Positions 35,928 to 49,500 of a DNA stretch of 64,000 bases are shown piece by piece. The notes beneath the pieces are model-generated. The model saw only the letters and a list, made by a program, of their open reading frames with translations. It did not search any database and was not told the origin of the DNA. Within the stretch, counting starts at the first letter, position 1; each line of letters opens with the position of its first letter. A program made the translations under genes and the position numbers. The stretch lies in assembly GCF_021917145.1 (NCBI RefSeq), contig NC_061082.1, forward strand, positions 16,347,682 through 16,411,681, read 5' to 3'. The stretch comes from Hypomesus transpacificus. Its lineage: Eukaryota; Chordata; Actinopteri; Osmeriformes; Osmeridae.

Positions 35928-38372
35928 TTAGAAGGTATGGGCATTCCGGCACACGCCACAGCCCAAGGCAAACTCCTCACCGGTGGGTGGATGCACCACG
36001 TGCAAGGGACACTCTGTGCCCTCTAACTGCTTGCCTTTGGGACCTGAGGAAGGGAGAAAAAATGAGGACTGTGGCTTGACGTTATCTGCCTCCCACATTG
36101 TCAGTACAAAGCTTGGATTTTCCACTAGACCTCCTTAAGACGGCCAAAGACCATTTCTTTACATGAAAAACCAAGTGGAAACCAAGAGCTGTGTGTTGTG
36201 TATGTGTGTCTGCAAGAAAGTGAGTGTGTGCTGTGGTGAAAAACATCTGAGGGTATTTTCGACCGGCCCAGACAGTCAGCTAACCCCAGTGGTGTAGTCT
36301 AGTACGAAGTCGTGGATATACTGTCAACATACAAAGCTCCGCTTCTACCTGTGCTGTACCCTACTCGTGTATCACTGCCTATTTCAAAGTGACCTTTGAG
36401 GAAAATCTTCTGGGCTTTCAGTATACCTGTGTGGCATTTGGTGGGCACATGGTATGTGTAGCGCATGTACGTGCATGTGTGTAGACTACAGCACGGGCTG
36501 ACCCTCCGGGTGAGGTGAAGTGGTGGCTGGGATGACTGTGTACCTGCAGGACAGTGAGGCAGCTCCTCTTTGGGCACACTGGTCATCCTCTGGAAGTCAT
36601 CGTGACAGGCGTTACAGAAGTGGGTGGTGCCGAAGCAGAAGAAGACAGCCACTGAGCAGCAGTAGCGACACTTGTATTCCAGAAAGTCTGTCCCGTGCTT
36701 GGAGCACATCTGGGACACGCGGGCACACACACAAGCACACAGATGTGAACATTTTGTTGTTTTCCTGTATTGGCAGCATGACTAAAACCATACCAGTGGT
36801 GTGTAACATGTGCATAATATGATTGGGTATGATCCTTTAACAATGCGAAGTAGCAATAAAGACAGGAAGTCTGAACAACTGTACTATTATAAAACACATT
36901 AGGCAGAATTAATAAAAAACTTGTGTATTTGTGGTACACAGGTGTGGATAGTGTGTTCAACAGCTCTCCCTGAGGCTGTGCCTCTTCCACCCACCTGAGC
37001 CCTGGACACATCCGAGCACGCGCCACAAATGAGTTCGCTGGGGTCGTAGTCATCTCCTTGCCCTGCTTCGGCATCACAGCGGGCCTCGCCACCGAAATAA
37101 GCCTGACAACAAGTGTCAATGGGAGGCATTATATCCAGTCCAATCCCTTTAGACCATTATATGAGCCTATGTCTACCCTTAGGGGTCAATCCAACATAAT
37201 CTCCATTGTATTTTCTGCCTACCTTCTTGCACTTGAAGCAGACGTAGTAGGCATATCTGTTGATGGCGAAGCCTGCAGGGTCGTTGTGGAAGCGCGCTCC
37301 GGGAGTGGTGATGGCTTCGCTCTTGTGGAGCCCCTCGTACTCCAGCCTCATCAGGGCCTTCCTCCTCACGTCCTCAAAAAGCTCCTTGATGGGGTCTAGC
37401 AGGTCTTTGATCACAGCATGGTTGATCTTGTTCTGTGCGAAAACGCAACACACGAGATGTGTGGAACCTTGTTAGCCTAGTGGTAGGTCATCAGTAAAAG
37501 GCAAGAGGAACCGGCTAGCCAAGTAGGGACCTAGTCCCAAATGTAAGGGGACTTCAGCACAGCATGGATAAGAAAGAAGGTTGGAGTTTATTTTAGAACA
37601 GTTGTTTATTCAAATTCAAATGTAAAAAACGAAGTAGCGAGAGGCCATTCAAATCTGAACAGTCAACCATCTGAAAAGTCACACTGTCAAGGAAAAGGTT
37701 TGAAAGCAGGGATCGGATCGTTTTCATGCCCTTGTTCTGTAGTCAATATCCTCATCCTTTATGTATCAGGTTACACATCTACCTTGCAGATGGGACAGGA
37801 CATGAAGCCAAAGGTGATCCTGGGCCCGAGCCAGCGGCTCTCCAGAACCCGGCGGGTACACTGGAGGTGGAACACATGGCCGCAGTCCAGCTGGGAACAA
37901 ACCAAAGCAAGAAGAACCCTTTCTTTAGACATCAATAGCTCCACACTGAAAACAAAAAACATACCAGCAGCACCAAAGGGCAGCTGGTATAGGTGTGTGC
38001 AATATGTAAACCCCCAGAGACTGGAGTTCCATTCGCGCGTTTAGAACTTCTCGTTTAGTCTCTTTGCGTCTAATCAACCATCTGTCACTACAGTCAAGAC
38101 AGGAATACAACTTTGAGCTGTTCTCCGTTACGCAGCCAACCAACCAAATGACCAATCCTTCCAGCCAACTGAAGCGCTCCTACCTGGACAGCGGGAGCAG
38201 CAGAGACCGCCTCGGTGAAGCAGATCATACACATGTCGTCCGCGTCCTGCTTGAGACAGCCCATGCTCTTGTCACAGCCGTGTAGACACGGGAGACACGA
38301 CTCCTCGTTCTTCACCCCGCCACACGGGTGGCCACACGGGTGCGTCTTGCAGCACGCCATCTTGGAATACTC
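35928..38372 (-). other. mycbp2: MYCBP2 exons 34-39: RING finger and tandem-cysteine (RCR) domain
   Basis: Exons: 38184-38372, 37783-37890, 37223-37432, 36995-37102, 36544-36709 and 35928-36043. The RING begins [11 protein letters not shown] at the end of the first of these, continues [11 protein letters not shown] in the second and closes CPICK. The tandem-cysteine part follows: [62 protein letters not shown] and [11 protein letters not shown]. The two relay cysteines of human MYCBP2 (C4520, C4572) should fall in this tandem-cysteine part; every cysteine I compared by eye seems kept. This is the most conserved part of the gene. Confidence 0.93.
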
Positions 38373-41300
38373 CTGTGGGTGCCGCGGATACCACAGCGCA
38401 GCAAAATGTGAGTCAGACTTTTAAAGCAGGTTGTGTACAGGCCAGTTGTATACATCTGTATATACTTAGCAAGCTTAGGTCCTTCTTGGACATCAGTCAT
38501 ATACTGACGAGGTTGAAGGTATATAACAGGGAGTGGAGTGGTTGAACCGGATCGGGAACAGCTGAGGAAGTGTGGTTGAGAAGGAACAGAAGTGGTTCCG
38601 TACCTGGCAGTCTGGGTCTGAGCAGACACTGCCCACAGCAGAGAGCTCGGTTCCGTTCCTGGTGCCGCAGAACCTGCAGGCATCAGAGCTACTGGAGGCT
38701 GGTTTACCTACAGCAGAGACAAAAGGTGTAAAGAGCAGGTGACAGCTACGACCCAATGGTAGGGGCGGTCTACCTGAAGGCCAGAAACTCTAAACGACTA
38801 GACTATGAGGGTTCAAAGGGTTAGTTGGATAACAGTTGTTATTTCTCCAACTTAACCACAATTTTCCAAGTGTTAGAATCAGTTTGCCAATGATAATGAA
38901 CATTTCCCTACAGATGTGAGCTACTTCATTTGGAGGTCCTCATTTGAGAGAGATGATGCAATGTGATGCGTGACGGGCGTAGCTACAAATGTTTGGAAAG
39001 GTAAAATTCTTATAACATGAACGCTGCTTTTGAGACCTGAACACTGCCATTTCTTATTATTGGTGCTCAATGTCCACTTGTGACTTTGTTTAAAACAAAA
39101 TTCAAAGATTTCACACAGATTTGCTTGGTGGTTGTGAGCCCTGTGAATAACTTCTAATGCGTTTTGGGCAAATATTTTTCTTCTGTTTGTTTCTGTTAAT
39201 CCTTTTACACGGTGGGTTGGATAAATGCTTTTGTGTTGTCACTTAATGTTGCGGTGTTGTACATGTAATACATCTTTTTGGTAATGCCATAATTCTTAAA
39301 TGTTTTATTTCTGTAAATGCTGTTGTGTCACAGGGGTTTATGTTGTTTAATCAACGCAAAAAGTCGGTTAATCTAGTGCCATTCCATGTGCGGTGTTGGT
39401 GTGACAGTGTCACAGGTGTTTATACCCGTGTGCTCTCTGAACTCCACCATGGCCTTCATGGTCTTTGAGTCAGCCAGAGCCATGAGCCAGAACAACTTGG
39501 TCCTGCCGCAGCCCTCGTGGAGGTCAACCTTGATGGCCTCCTCTTCCTCTTTGAAGACCTGGGACAGGGCAGGGAACATACAGTGAGACTCGGCTCATGG
39601 GAACTTCAGACCACACCCCGGGCTAATATCTCACCTGTCTTTGGTGAGAACGCGTGCGTCGGTGCAGATGGAGGAAACGGTCGCAGTCGGTACACAGGTT
39701 CCCGCACATGTTACACAGGATGATGGCGGCCGTCTCGCCGTCGTCGTGGTTATCGCACATGGGCTACGGAGAAGAGAACGAGCGAGACCGCAGATTTTCG
39801 CTTACAAGGTCGGCCCCCTTGAGTTGACCCGCATGCAATCTGTAGGGGAATGTACCACCTTTACTTGATAGTGGAGGGCCTTACCATCTGTTTCTGTTGT
39901 CCGTCTTTGCCCATCCAGCGTCCAGAGGACAGCCTGTCTACGTGGTCCTGGTCCAGGACACACAGGGAGGCCAGGGCAAGCCACAGCTGAGGGACGGAGG
40001 AAGGAGGAGAGAGGGGTAGAGATCAGAGTCTGGGGAGTTCTCATCCCCTTGATGAAGAGCAACTGCTAATGACGGCTTAGCAATATCATCGTGTACGCAC
40101 ACCGTGTGCACAGTTGGAACTGACACACACACACACACACACGACACTGACAAGGGAAGCACGTACCCTCGTGGTGGCGATGCAGCGAACGGGGGAGCGA
40201 TGCTCCTCCTCCATCTTGGTCAGGGCAATGATGGTCTCTGCGATGGCGTTCTTCGTCACTCTCGACCATGCGTCAGACAGATGGCCCTGGAAAAGCACCA
40301 CACGCGTCGGTGAGCAAAGTTTCTTTTAGGGCTAGAACGTTTTTTATCTTCTTGTTCTTTTTCTCAAAAGAGCATATCCCCCAGAGTACTCACAGCAGCC
40401 ATGTCCTTGACCAGCTTGATGATGATCTCAGCGATCTGAGGAGGGGTGGAGCCTTTCATCCACCAATGGCTCTCCCCTCTCCGGATGTAGCTGCACATGA
40501 GTGGACAGGAATGAGCTTATTAGATATCCATTCATAGGTTCTTAGCACAGCACTGTTGCCTCACAACAGAGGTGACAGCTCTAAAGACTTCACGGGAAGA
40601 CACACATTTTGAGAAGCACTGGCTATATGTGAGACAACAGTAGAATGCCTTGCTGGTAGCAAGCACACAAATTCAATTTCTGCTTGCTTTAGGGTTCTGT
40701 CCTATGGAGAAGACACTTGTACAAACTTTTAGGGCGCGAACAAGGAACCAGCTAAGGCACTGGTGTAACGTATAAAAATTACAACAATTTGGTTTCACAA
40801 TTAATCTGGAAATCAGTGAGTCCGGCTCCATCAAGGGGGTCGAATAATAGCATAATAGAGAAAGTGGCGTGGTTTGGGGTTGCCTGAAAAGGTTACTCAA
40901 AACTACTCAGAGATTTAAGACAACCTAAATGGTTGAGAATGGTAAGTAAATGGTAGAGGTTGAGATGGAAGTTCGCCAATGTTGAGATCCCCGATCGCAT
41001 TTTCATGTAGCCGAATATTCTTTCTATTACAACTTGGACGCTGACTGCATTGATTGACGGTGTACTGTCTCACAGGGGAACTACACAGTATGTCGGAATG
41101 ACCCTGGTCTTTAATGAGTAATCACAGTCTTCTATCAGCAACCTCTATAGAGCTTTGATTTGGTAATCTTGTGCTGGGCCAAGACTCAATCTCTCACGAA
41201 CAACCTAAACGTTTACGCAATAGCAGTCCTTACGATTTACATGGCATAGTGCCCCATGAATGATGGATGGCCCTGTGATTTGTGAAATAAATTACCCATT

Positions 41301-44300
41301 TTATATATATAAATATATATATATATCATATTTCAGTGAGCGCAGTAGTTTCCCTTATAAGTCAGTCCAGCATGGCTGAAGTCGAGGGAATCCTTCTTTA
41401 AACCCACCTGGAGTTAAAGATCATGGGCAGGGTAACGGTGGTGACCCCCTTGCCTGCTGCCATGCCTGCCGTGCCTGCGATGGTGGTGCCCTTGGCCTTC
41501 AGCTGCACGGTGAGCGCCTTGGCGATGCAGCCCAGGAACATGTCCAGGATGCACAGCTTGTTCCAGTCTCCCTTCTCCGTGGAGTGGATGATGTCGCTGA
41601 TGTCGGCCGGCGGCAGGGCCTTCACGCCGATGATGCTGGCCAAGCGCACAGGGGTGACCTCCGGGAGGACGCGCCTGAGGAGAGACGTCACCTAGGGGGT
41701 GGAGATAAAGGGGTCAAAGGTCCGTTTGGAAGGTTAAGACTCCTTTTCACTGCTATTAACTTGACTGACACATTTAGGACCCCCTAGTTCTGTACTGTGT
41801 AACATGTACGGACACACACGTGCGTGCACGTGTCCACCCCCACCTGTCTCTGTACACGTGGCGAGGCCGTGTGCAGCAAGGAGAACAGATCCTGCATCAG
41901 GGTGAGCTGTTGGGCCAGGTACTGGCGGCCCACGTTGGAGCCGCTCAGCGCCAGGACCATGGACAGCAGCTCGAAGCAGTAGGCGTCCGAGGAGGCGTCG
42001 TCGTCGCTGGGCTGGGAGTTGGCGTTCTCCTTGCTGGAGATGGCATGCTCCCACTCCTCCCGGACACGCGTGGCCTCCATGCGGATGGCCTGGACGATGT
42101 GTGCACACACCTTGGGAAGGAGGTGGCATATGTCACATTGGGATAGGGTTTTGTACCCGACACAGTCAGTTCAACAATGTACAAAGATGACAGTGAGTAC
42201 AGTTACTACACTGTTATGTACGGTTATGTACACTGTGTATATGAATGAATCACATGATACTTAACATTAATAAGTGTAATGGTGTAAGACCAGTGTTTCC
42301 CATACATTGATTTATTTGTGGCGGCACGCCACAATTAAAAATTGATGTTTACATCTGGCTCAGAACAGAACTATAGGCTACAGTCCATGAGAAGTAAAAG
42401 ATGATTGTTCTTAAGCATTGTTACAATAGTATTACTGATGAAAAAATCGAGTGGTAGCCAACGACTGACTTGAAATGCACTCGAGCTTACGAATGACAAT
42501 GAAATGAACCATCAGCAAAAATATGCAACAGTGGGAATATGGTCATTCACTGAATTTAACAATATCACATCACAGGATTTGGCTATTGATGTTGGTCTGT
42601 TTTTTGGAAGATATTCAAGAAAAACACAGCACTATTAACCTGTTACAGCACTGTAGCTATGATGGTCTATCGTAGTGCTTCAAACAGCAGACATTACAGA
42701 GCACCTGGAGCATAAACCTGTGCATCAGTTGAATCACCTGTTTCTGCAGGTTGGTGAGCTTGCTCCGGCTGAAGATGATCCCCACCATGTGTTCCTTCAA
42801 GTCTGCGTCCGACGGCGCCTGAGGACAAAGAAATGTGTAAACGGCAGAAAAAAGGCAACATCACTAGGAAACCACTCTTAGATTGGGGTTAAACCATGAG
42901 GTGCAGGGCTAAGTGCCGTATAAAGTCCAGTCAGTGAAAGGGAGCATTAAAGGTATATGTTTTAGTTCAAGTCAAGGTGGAAGTTAAGAAAGATGAGAGC
43001 TGACCTTGTCCTCTCCCTCTGGGGAAGAGAGCAGGTTCTTCTCCTCCTGTTCTGGCGTGGGCTCAGCGTCTCCACAGATCAGCTTCCCAAACACCTGCAC
43101 ACACACACACACACACACACAAACAAACAAAAGTTCAGCTCTAAAAACAAAATGGCCACCAACTGTCACATGCCAATATTGTGTATATATATTTCCAATC
43201 AATAGATTACACTGTACAATTTAAGATACAACATAGCCTTTACAGGAGGTTTCTGTCAAATCACTGTAGTTTTTAAGTGCCATGTTACTCTGCACGTCTG
43301 AAACTTTTTTTTTGTCTAAGTAAGTCAAAATTGATGCTGTCGTTATTACTGTCGAGCGGAAGTTTCAGTCAAGTCGGAAACCCCAAAAGCTGTCGTCGTA
43401 GCTATTGAGGTAACGTGATTGACAGGCCAACTGACCTGTGAGGTGATGAGGCGGAACACTCTGAGCGTCTCGGCCTCGCAGTTCTTCTGCTGGGCCATGC
43501 TGGCGGAGATCTGGCCGGCGATCTTTATGCTCTCGCCCTCCTTCCAGCCCAGGAGCTTCACCTGGCGCACACGCAGGGTGTTCTCCGGGCCTTTCAGCTC
43601 CACCTTGATCACATGATGGTCCCCGCCCGGAAGCTCGCTGGTCACCCAGCCCATGTGACGCGAGTCGAGGTCCACCTGCGCCAGAGAGAGAGAGAGAGAG
43701 AGAGAGGGGGAGACAAAGTCATTCCAACAAAACGTTGATCAAACCAAGAGAGAACGAGAGCGACAGAGAGGGATAGAGATGGGTCATTGTCCTGCTCAGA
43801 AAGCAGCTTGGATCAGGGTGCCCAGGTGGCTCACCAGGCAAGAGTGTTTACCGCCTTAAAGCAGAGGCCCAGGGGTTTGATTCCAGCCAGGGGTCATTTG
43901 CTGCATTTGCTTCTCCTCGCTCTCTCTCCCTACTTTCCTGTCTCTCTCTCCAACTGTCTCCATAACAAAAAAATACGTTTAAAAAGGCACCAAAAATAGT
44001 GATGCAAGTTTTTTTTAAAATAAATAAATGAGCTTGGATCAACTGGCTTTGGCTCAACCTCAACAGCTGGGTTCTTTTCTGACTGGCTCCAGACGGATTC
44101 TGATCTCTTGGAGTGTTAGTAAAACAGAGAGAGATATTCAGTGAGATAGCGAGAAAGTGAGGTGCCAAACCTGTTTGATTCTGCAGAGGTCCTCCACGGC
44201 TTTGCCACAAAGGAACGTCATGGACGTCACTTTGTTCTGTGGGTTCAACGTGAGAGCGGCATATGAGAACCAGAACATGAGAATAGCTTTCCTGCACAAC

Positions 44301-46491
44301 TATAAAATAACCGACGGAAGTCAAGGGGCTGTTCAAACATGGTTTTAAGGAATCGGTATTACGAAGGAAGCCCTCACCCCGATGTCTCTGGAGTTGTCCA
44401 CGTGGACAGACACGTAGGAGGCATTGATGCCTTTCACGCAGCTGATGGTGATGCTCTTGGTCTTGTTCTTGTCCTCGTCTCCGGACTCCCAGAAGGTCTC
44501 GGTGGAGCCGTCTGTCAGGCTGCCGATCATGGCTGGACGGCTAGACGTCTTGATGTCCGCCACGCTGGTCAGGTCCTTCAGACAGGTTACCAGGCACAGC
44601 TCCTGTTCACACACACACACACAGAGGACAGGAAAGACACTTTACAGTAAGGATGAAACCACAGAACACTAAAAACAAAGAACAGCTATGTCGACAACAA
44701 CATCAAACTATAATTAGTTATGACATCATGCTTCCACAAAATAAGTAGCAAGCCTACGCTATGTTTATGTAATTGGATGTTAGTCATTCGGATAAATCCT
44801 GTTTTTAAAGTCTAGTGAAACCCCGTGTTTCCCTTCAGGTCCCCACCTGACTCATGGCCTCGTAACCTGACTGCACGCTGATGTTGAAGCTCTCCTCACT
44901 GTCTCCGTCGTCCGATTTGGACAGGATGTTGTTGATGTGGTGGAACACGTTGCTCTGGTGCAGGAACTGGTGGTCTGACTGCTTAAATTTCAGACTCCAG
45001 CACCTGGTAGAGTGGGGAGGGGGGTAGTGAGGGGTTAATCAATCTCCCAAAGGAGGAACCAGAGGCAAAACTGTATCAGGCGTTGGGCAATGCACTTTTT
45101 CCTCTAACATGAACACATTTATTCCTGACATGCCTAAGATATTCAACATGGTGAAATCCCAGTACAATAAGCAAACGATAATACTACTGTATCACGTTCA
45201 AACAATACTTTACACTGAGACCGGCAGGAATCGAGTACCTGCCGGTACTGCCAGACCGCTGAATATAACTGCACTGTTTGCATAAAAAATAACCAAAATA
45301 CCTCAAATATAAAAGGCACAGGTGGGGCAGCCAGAGGTAGATGAGGCTAACCGCTGGCACATAACATCCACCATGCAACGCTTTACAATTCTAAAATGTA
45401 GTGGTGGAGATAGAAAGGTATAATGGCTCGCAAAACTTGTTTTAGTACCTTCTAGACCTCAGGAAAATGATGACACATATTAAGTAAATCTCTGGGCCGA
45501 TGAGTAATTTGCTTTTGAAAACACAAAACGGCCCGAGTGTTAAACACATACGCTCGGTTTCTGGTTTTCAAAGGAACAAGATCTGGAGCCAGTTTGGGAG
45601 ACAGGAAGACCGTACCTGAGGGCCATCTGCTGCAGGGAGCTGCCGCTAGGAAGTGACATCATGAGGTCAGAGATGGTCTGGAGGAGGCGGTGGAAGGTGT
45701 GGGGGAGGGGGTGGGCGGCCTCCCCAGCGATCACGATATCTGACAAAGGGTGCTCGCACACACCCAGGTCTCTCTCCTGGGGGGGGGGAAGAGGGGGTGT
45801 TACATTTAAAAAAAAATTCAAGCTATGAGGCCTCAAAGAGTTAATCATCAATGACAGACTGTATAAAAAACAAAATCCTTAATCGGGACCTGTGCCCCCA
45901 CTAAGAAAGACTTCGGGTGTCTCGAGTGTCGAACCAAGTGAACTCGTTCCTCACCTGTTCCACATTCTCCTTATTCCCTTTGTTCTCCTCCTCCTCCTCT
46001 TCCTCCGGCTCAAAGGGCGAGGGTGTGAGCGAAGCCACAAAGTGCCACAGGATGTCGTGTAGGGAGGTTGTCTGGATCACGTTGCACAGAAGCCAGTTGA
46101 ACGCCTGAACGGGAAGAAAAAAGTTCCCATTTAAACACAATGTCTTGGGTTCAACAACTTGACATTATAGTCGCATGGTTGACCGGGAAAACAAAACCTA
46201 CGATGAGTAAAACAGGAGACACTGAAAGGAAAGTGGACTGTCTATAACTGTAGACCAGGGGAAGTCAGAGAGAGGCAAAAGGGACTCACCTCCATGGCAA
46301 ATACCCGGCAAGCTGATTTCCTGAGGGCATGCCTCATGGCCACTTCCAGGCCCTCCAGGTCGTGGTGCTGGATGACGAAGGCGAGGACGGGCCACTGGAA
46401 GTTCCTCTCCCCCTTGCTGAGCGAGCCGTGGGCCGAGATGAGACGGGACAGCTCGGGGGACGGGTGACGCAGCAGAGAGGAGCCCACTTCT

Positions 46492-46522
<31 letters not shown>

Positions 46523-49500
46523 GGAGTAACGGACGAGAGACGAGGGGGACAACATTACGTACTTCAGCTTACAATGTCACCTTGTAAACCAGTGGGACAC
46601 CCGGGTGCTATAGGTAGGCATTTTACAATTTGATTGTTATTATCAGTTGTTTTGGGGTTTTGTTATATGGTTTTTGGGCACAAGGGGCACACCTCACTCA
46701 GGTAGTATATTTGAGGCAGGTAATTGTGGTAAGGGAAAGCTGACTAGGAGATATACACTACAGAAATATTTTTCAGAGCAAGAGAAGCCAGAGGGGGCAC
46801 AGTCACACACAGACTAACTATGTTCTTTGTTGTATCAATGGATTCAACCTCCTCCCCCCAAAAACGGAATCTGTTCAAAATATGAACTTTCATTTGACTG
46901 CGTACGTCATTTATGCTGCATTAGTGGTGTGAAATGAGGTGGAAATTCAGCCAGCAAAATGCCATGACAATAGGTTGTAAGATGTACCGTGCGAGAGGAT
47001 AACCCTAATCCTACCTGCGTCCCCACTGTGGACTCTGCGCCGGGGCACGGCCTTCACCCTGGCCGGGGAGGCCGAGTGCTGCTTGTCGTACTCTGAGGCC
47101 ACCACAGAGTACGACCTCTGGAACACGGTACGCTTGGCCGTGTCGCTGTCTGTGATGGGACTGGTCTCCAGACTGGGGAGATACACATCCCCCAAATGAT
47201 AAGTTAGTACAGACATGGCACATTGTTATTGTTTTCTCTGAGATTCAGATTGATTGTGTGGCCTTTTGTGACACTGATTGTGAAAAAGGACTCGATTTTG
47301 AGCACGTTTGACGAGTCAGGTATGGCATTGTCAACCAGCACATTAGCTGTTTGGCTCGTCAATATGGATTCGGGACATTGGGAAGACATTCGCAAAGAAA
47401 CCAGGAAGCACCTGGGGGGCATGGATTTCATGTTGCTCTCTGGCTCCTCAAACACGTTGGGGCAGGCGTCCGGCGTGACAGAGATGTAGGGGGCGGGGAC
47501 GGAGGTGGAGCGCAGGTACCTCATCTCGTCCTGGAACAGATTATCGTCCTGGTAGCTCCCGAAGTTCTCCGTGTGTTGCCTGGGGAAACCACGGGGAGGA
47601 CGGTGACTCGGTGAGGAACGAACATTCGACTGTTTCTTAAATTCAATCAAATGTATTGTGATACCTATTAAATTTGACATTTTTAAATAATAATCCTCAA
47701 CTTTATACAGTAGTTCACCTCTTTTGCTAAAACTCAGCCTTCTCCTTGTCTTTCTGTAAACTAATGCTGTGTGAAACTTCATCTCTGTTACCTGGCCAGC
47801 GTCTGGAGGTAGAGGCAGCCAATCTTGTTGGGCAGCTCGTCGGAGACGCCCTCCTTGAGGCAGGGCAGCTGAGAGTGCAGGGGCCTGGTCGGGTGGTGGC
47901 ACAGCAGGCTGGGCTGGGCCGCGCTGCTCAGGGACAGCAGGAACAGGGCGTTGGCCCGGATGACCTGGTGGGCCTCCATGGTGGGCAGAGCCCGCGGGGT
48001 CTTCACCTGCAGGGGCTTCCTCCTCGACTGCTTCACCTGGAGGGGAAGAGGAGGTGGCAAGAACAGGTTGTGGCAAGGGGGTGAGAGGAAAACGCCAATA
48101 CTTAGCATACAAGGAGACAAAGAGAGATACATGGAACGAAACAAACAAAGAGAGAGATTGATAGTTGCATAACAGGTGCGGGGACTGCAGTCGGACCTTC
48201 TCTCTGGCAGCTGTCTGCTTCTCCCTCAGGTACTTCTCCCTGCAGCGGTCACACACCAGGTACCAGGTGCTGCCTCCGATGCCCCCATCTCCACAGTTCC
48301 CCGCCCAACCTCCACAGAAGTGGCCGATACTGTTGTAACCCTGGCCCCCGGCATAGCGCCCACAGCCTGATGCACACACACACAAACGCACAAAGGAGGG
48401 AAGAGGTTATGGCCAGGTAGACTACACTCTCAAAAGCCCAATTGTGATATGAACGTCCCCCCGGAACCGCAAAATGTATGAGCAGGGTCTTAACCTGGGT
48501 GAGCTTGTCTCATGTGGTAGGTGACGGGGTAAGGGTGAGACTCCCCACAGAGCTCGCATATGGTGTCCTTCTCAGGCCCGCCCATAGCCAGCTGAGCCAT
48601 CTCCCCAAACAGGTTCCCGCGGGGACGCACCTCCGCCTTCTCCCGCTTCTTCTTCTCCTTCTTCGACTTCTTGCCGTCCTTTTCGTGCTCCTTCTTTTTC
48701 AAGATGGCGCTGGAGCCCGGGCTGGGGAAGATCATGTTCTGGGTGGCGGCTTTGATGGTGGCCATGGAGATGTCTTCCCAGAAGGCCACCAGGTGCTGGA
48801 GGGTGAGCGGGAGGATGGACTTGGCCCGCATGGTGGGGTGGGAGGTCATCTCGTAGGGCGCGGCCTCGCCTTTGCCGTCCTCGCACTTCTCGGGCAACGG
48901 CGGCTCCTTCAGCATGGAAAGGACCTTGTTCTTGTTGATGCTGCCCATCTTGGAGATGTCGGGCCCGTGGGGGGCGATGTTGAACATGTTGAGGGCGGAG
49001 GAGATCTCCAGGGAGTGCCTGTTCTTCAGCTTGTTCTCCTTCTCCTCTGCGCCCTGGCCCCCCAGCGAGCTCCGGATGGGCGCGTGCTCCTTGGTCAGCT
49101 CCGGGTTGAACTTCAGGAAGGAGGAGCAGGCCATGGCGTCGTGCACGATGCCCTCGTGCCACAGGAACGCGGCGAAAACGGCCCGGGCGCACTCCGCCAC
49201 CGAGGGCGACATGGCCTGCTTGGCCGGCTCCACCAGGCGTGTGGAGCTCTCACCTTTGAACAGGGGACCCGACTTGTCCTTCTTGGGCCGGACGTGGCGG
49301 CTAGAGGTCTTGCGGCTGACCTTAGGGGAGGAGCGACTCTCCTGCTCCTCCTTGACGGGGGCCTTCCCGATGCTGAAGTGGACCTTCGAGGAGCCCTCGT
49401 CGGCGCTGCGCCCCTCCAGGTTCTCCTCGTTGCTCTCGTCGTTGGAGAGGAGCGCGGAGGACGAGCACACCTCCACCACTTCGCTATGGAGATCCTCCTG

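Larger units (their letters stand above)
39885..43094 (-). other. mycbp2: MYCBP2 exons 24-30: helical region between DOC domain and zinc fingers
   Basis: Exons: 43005-43094, 42738-42818, 41844-42110, 41408-41691, 40394-40490, 40167-40286 and 39885-39986. Recognisable segments: [71 protein letters not shown] and [20 protein letters not shown]. All junctions keep frame. A repeat near 42.29 kb and several dinucleotide tracts lie in the introns. Confidence 0.92.
43436..45003 (-). other. mycbp2: MYCBP2 exons 20-23: DOC (APC10-like) domain
   Basis: Exons: 44847-45003, 44378-44602, 44171-44236 and 43436-43675. The second to fourth encode the DOC domain: [56 protein letters not shown] and [20 protein letters not shown]. 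The DOC fold is a galactose-binding-like beta-sandwich shared with APC10. Exon 22 is a 66-nt micro-exon-like unit kept in frame. Confidence 0.92.

Noticed and set aside
43848-44170. 162-codon minus-strand frame overlapping a MYCBP2 intron
   Set aside because: Reads through a SINE in antisense and past a splice donor; not coding.
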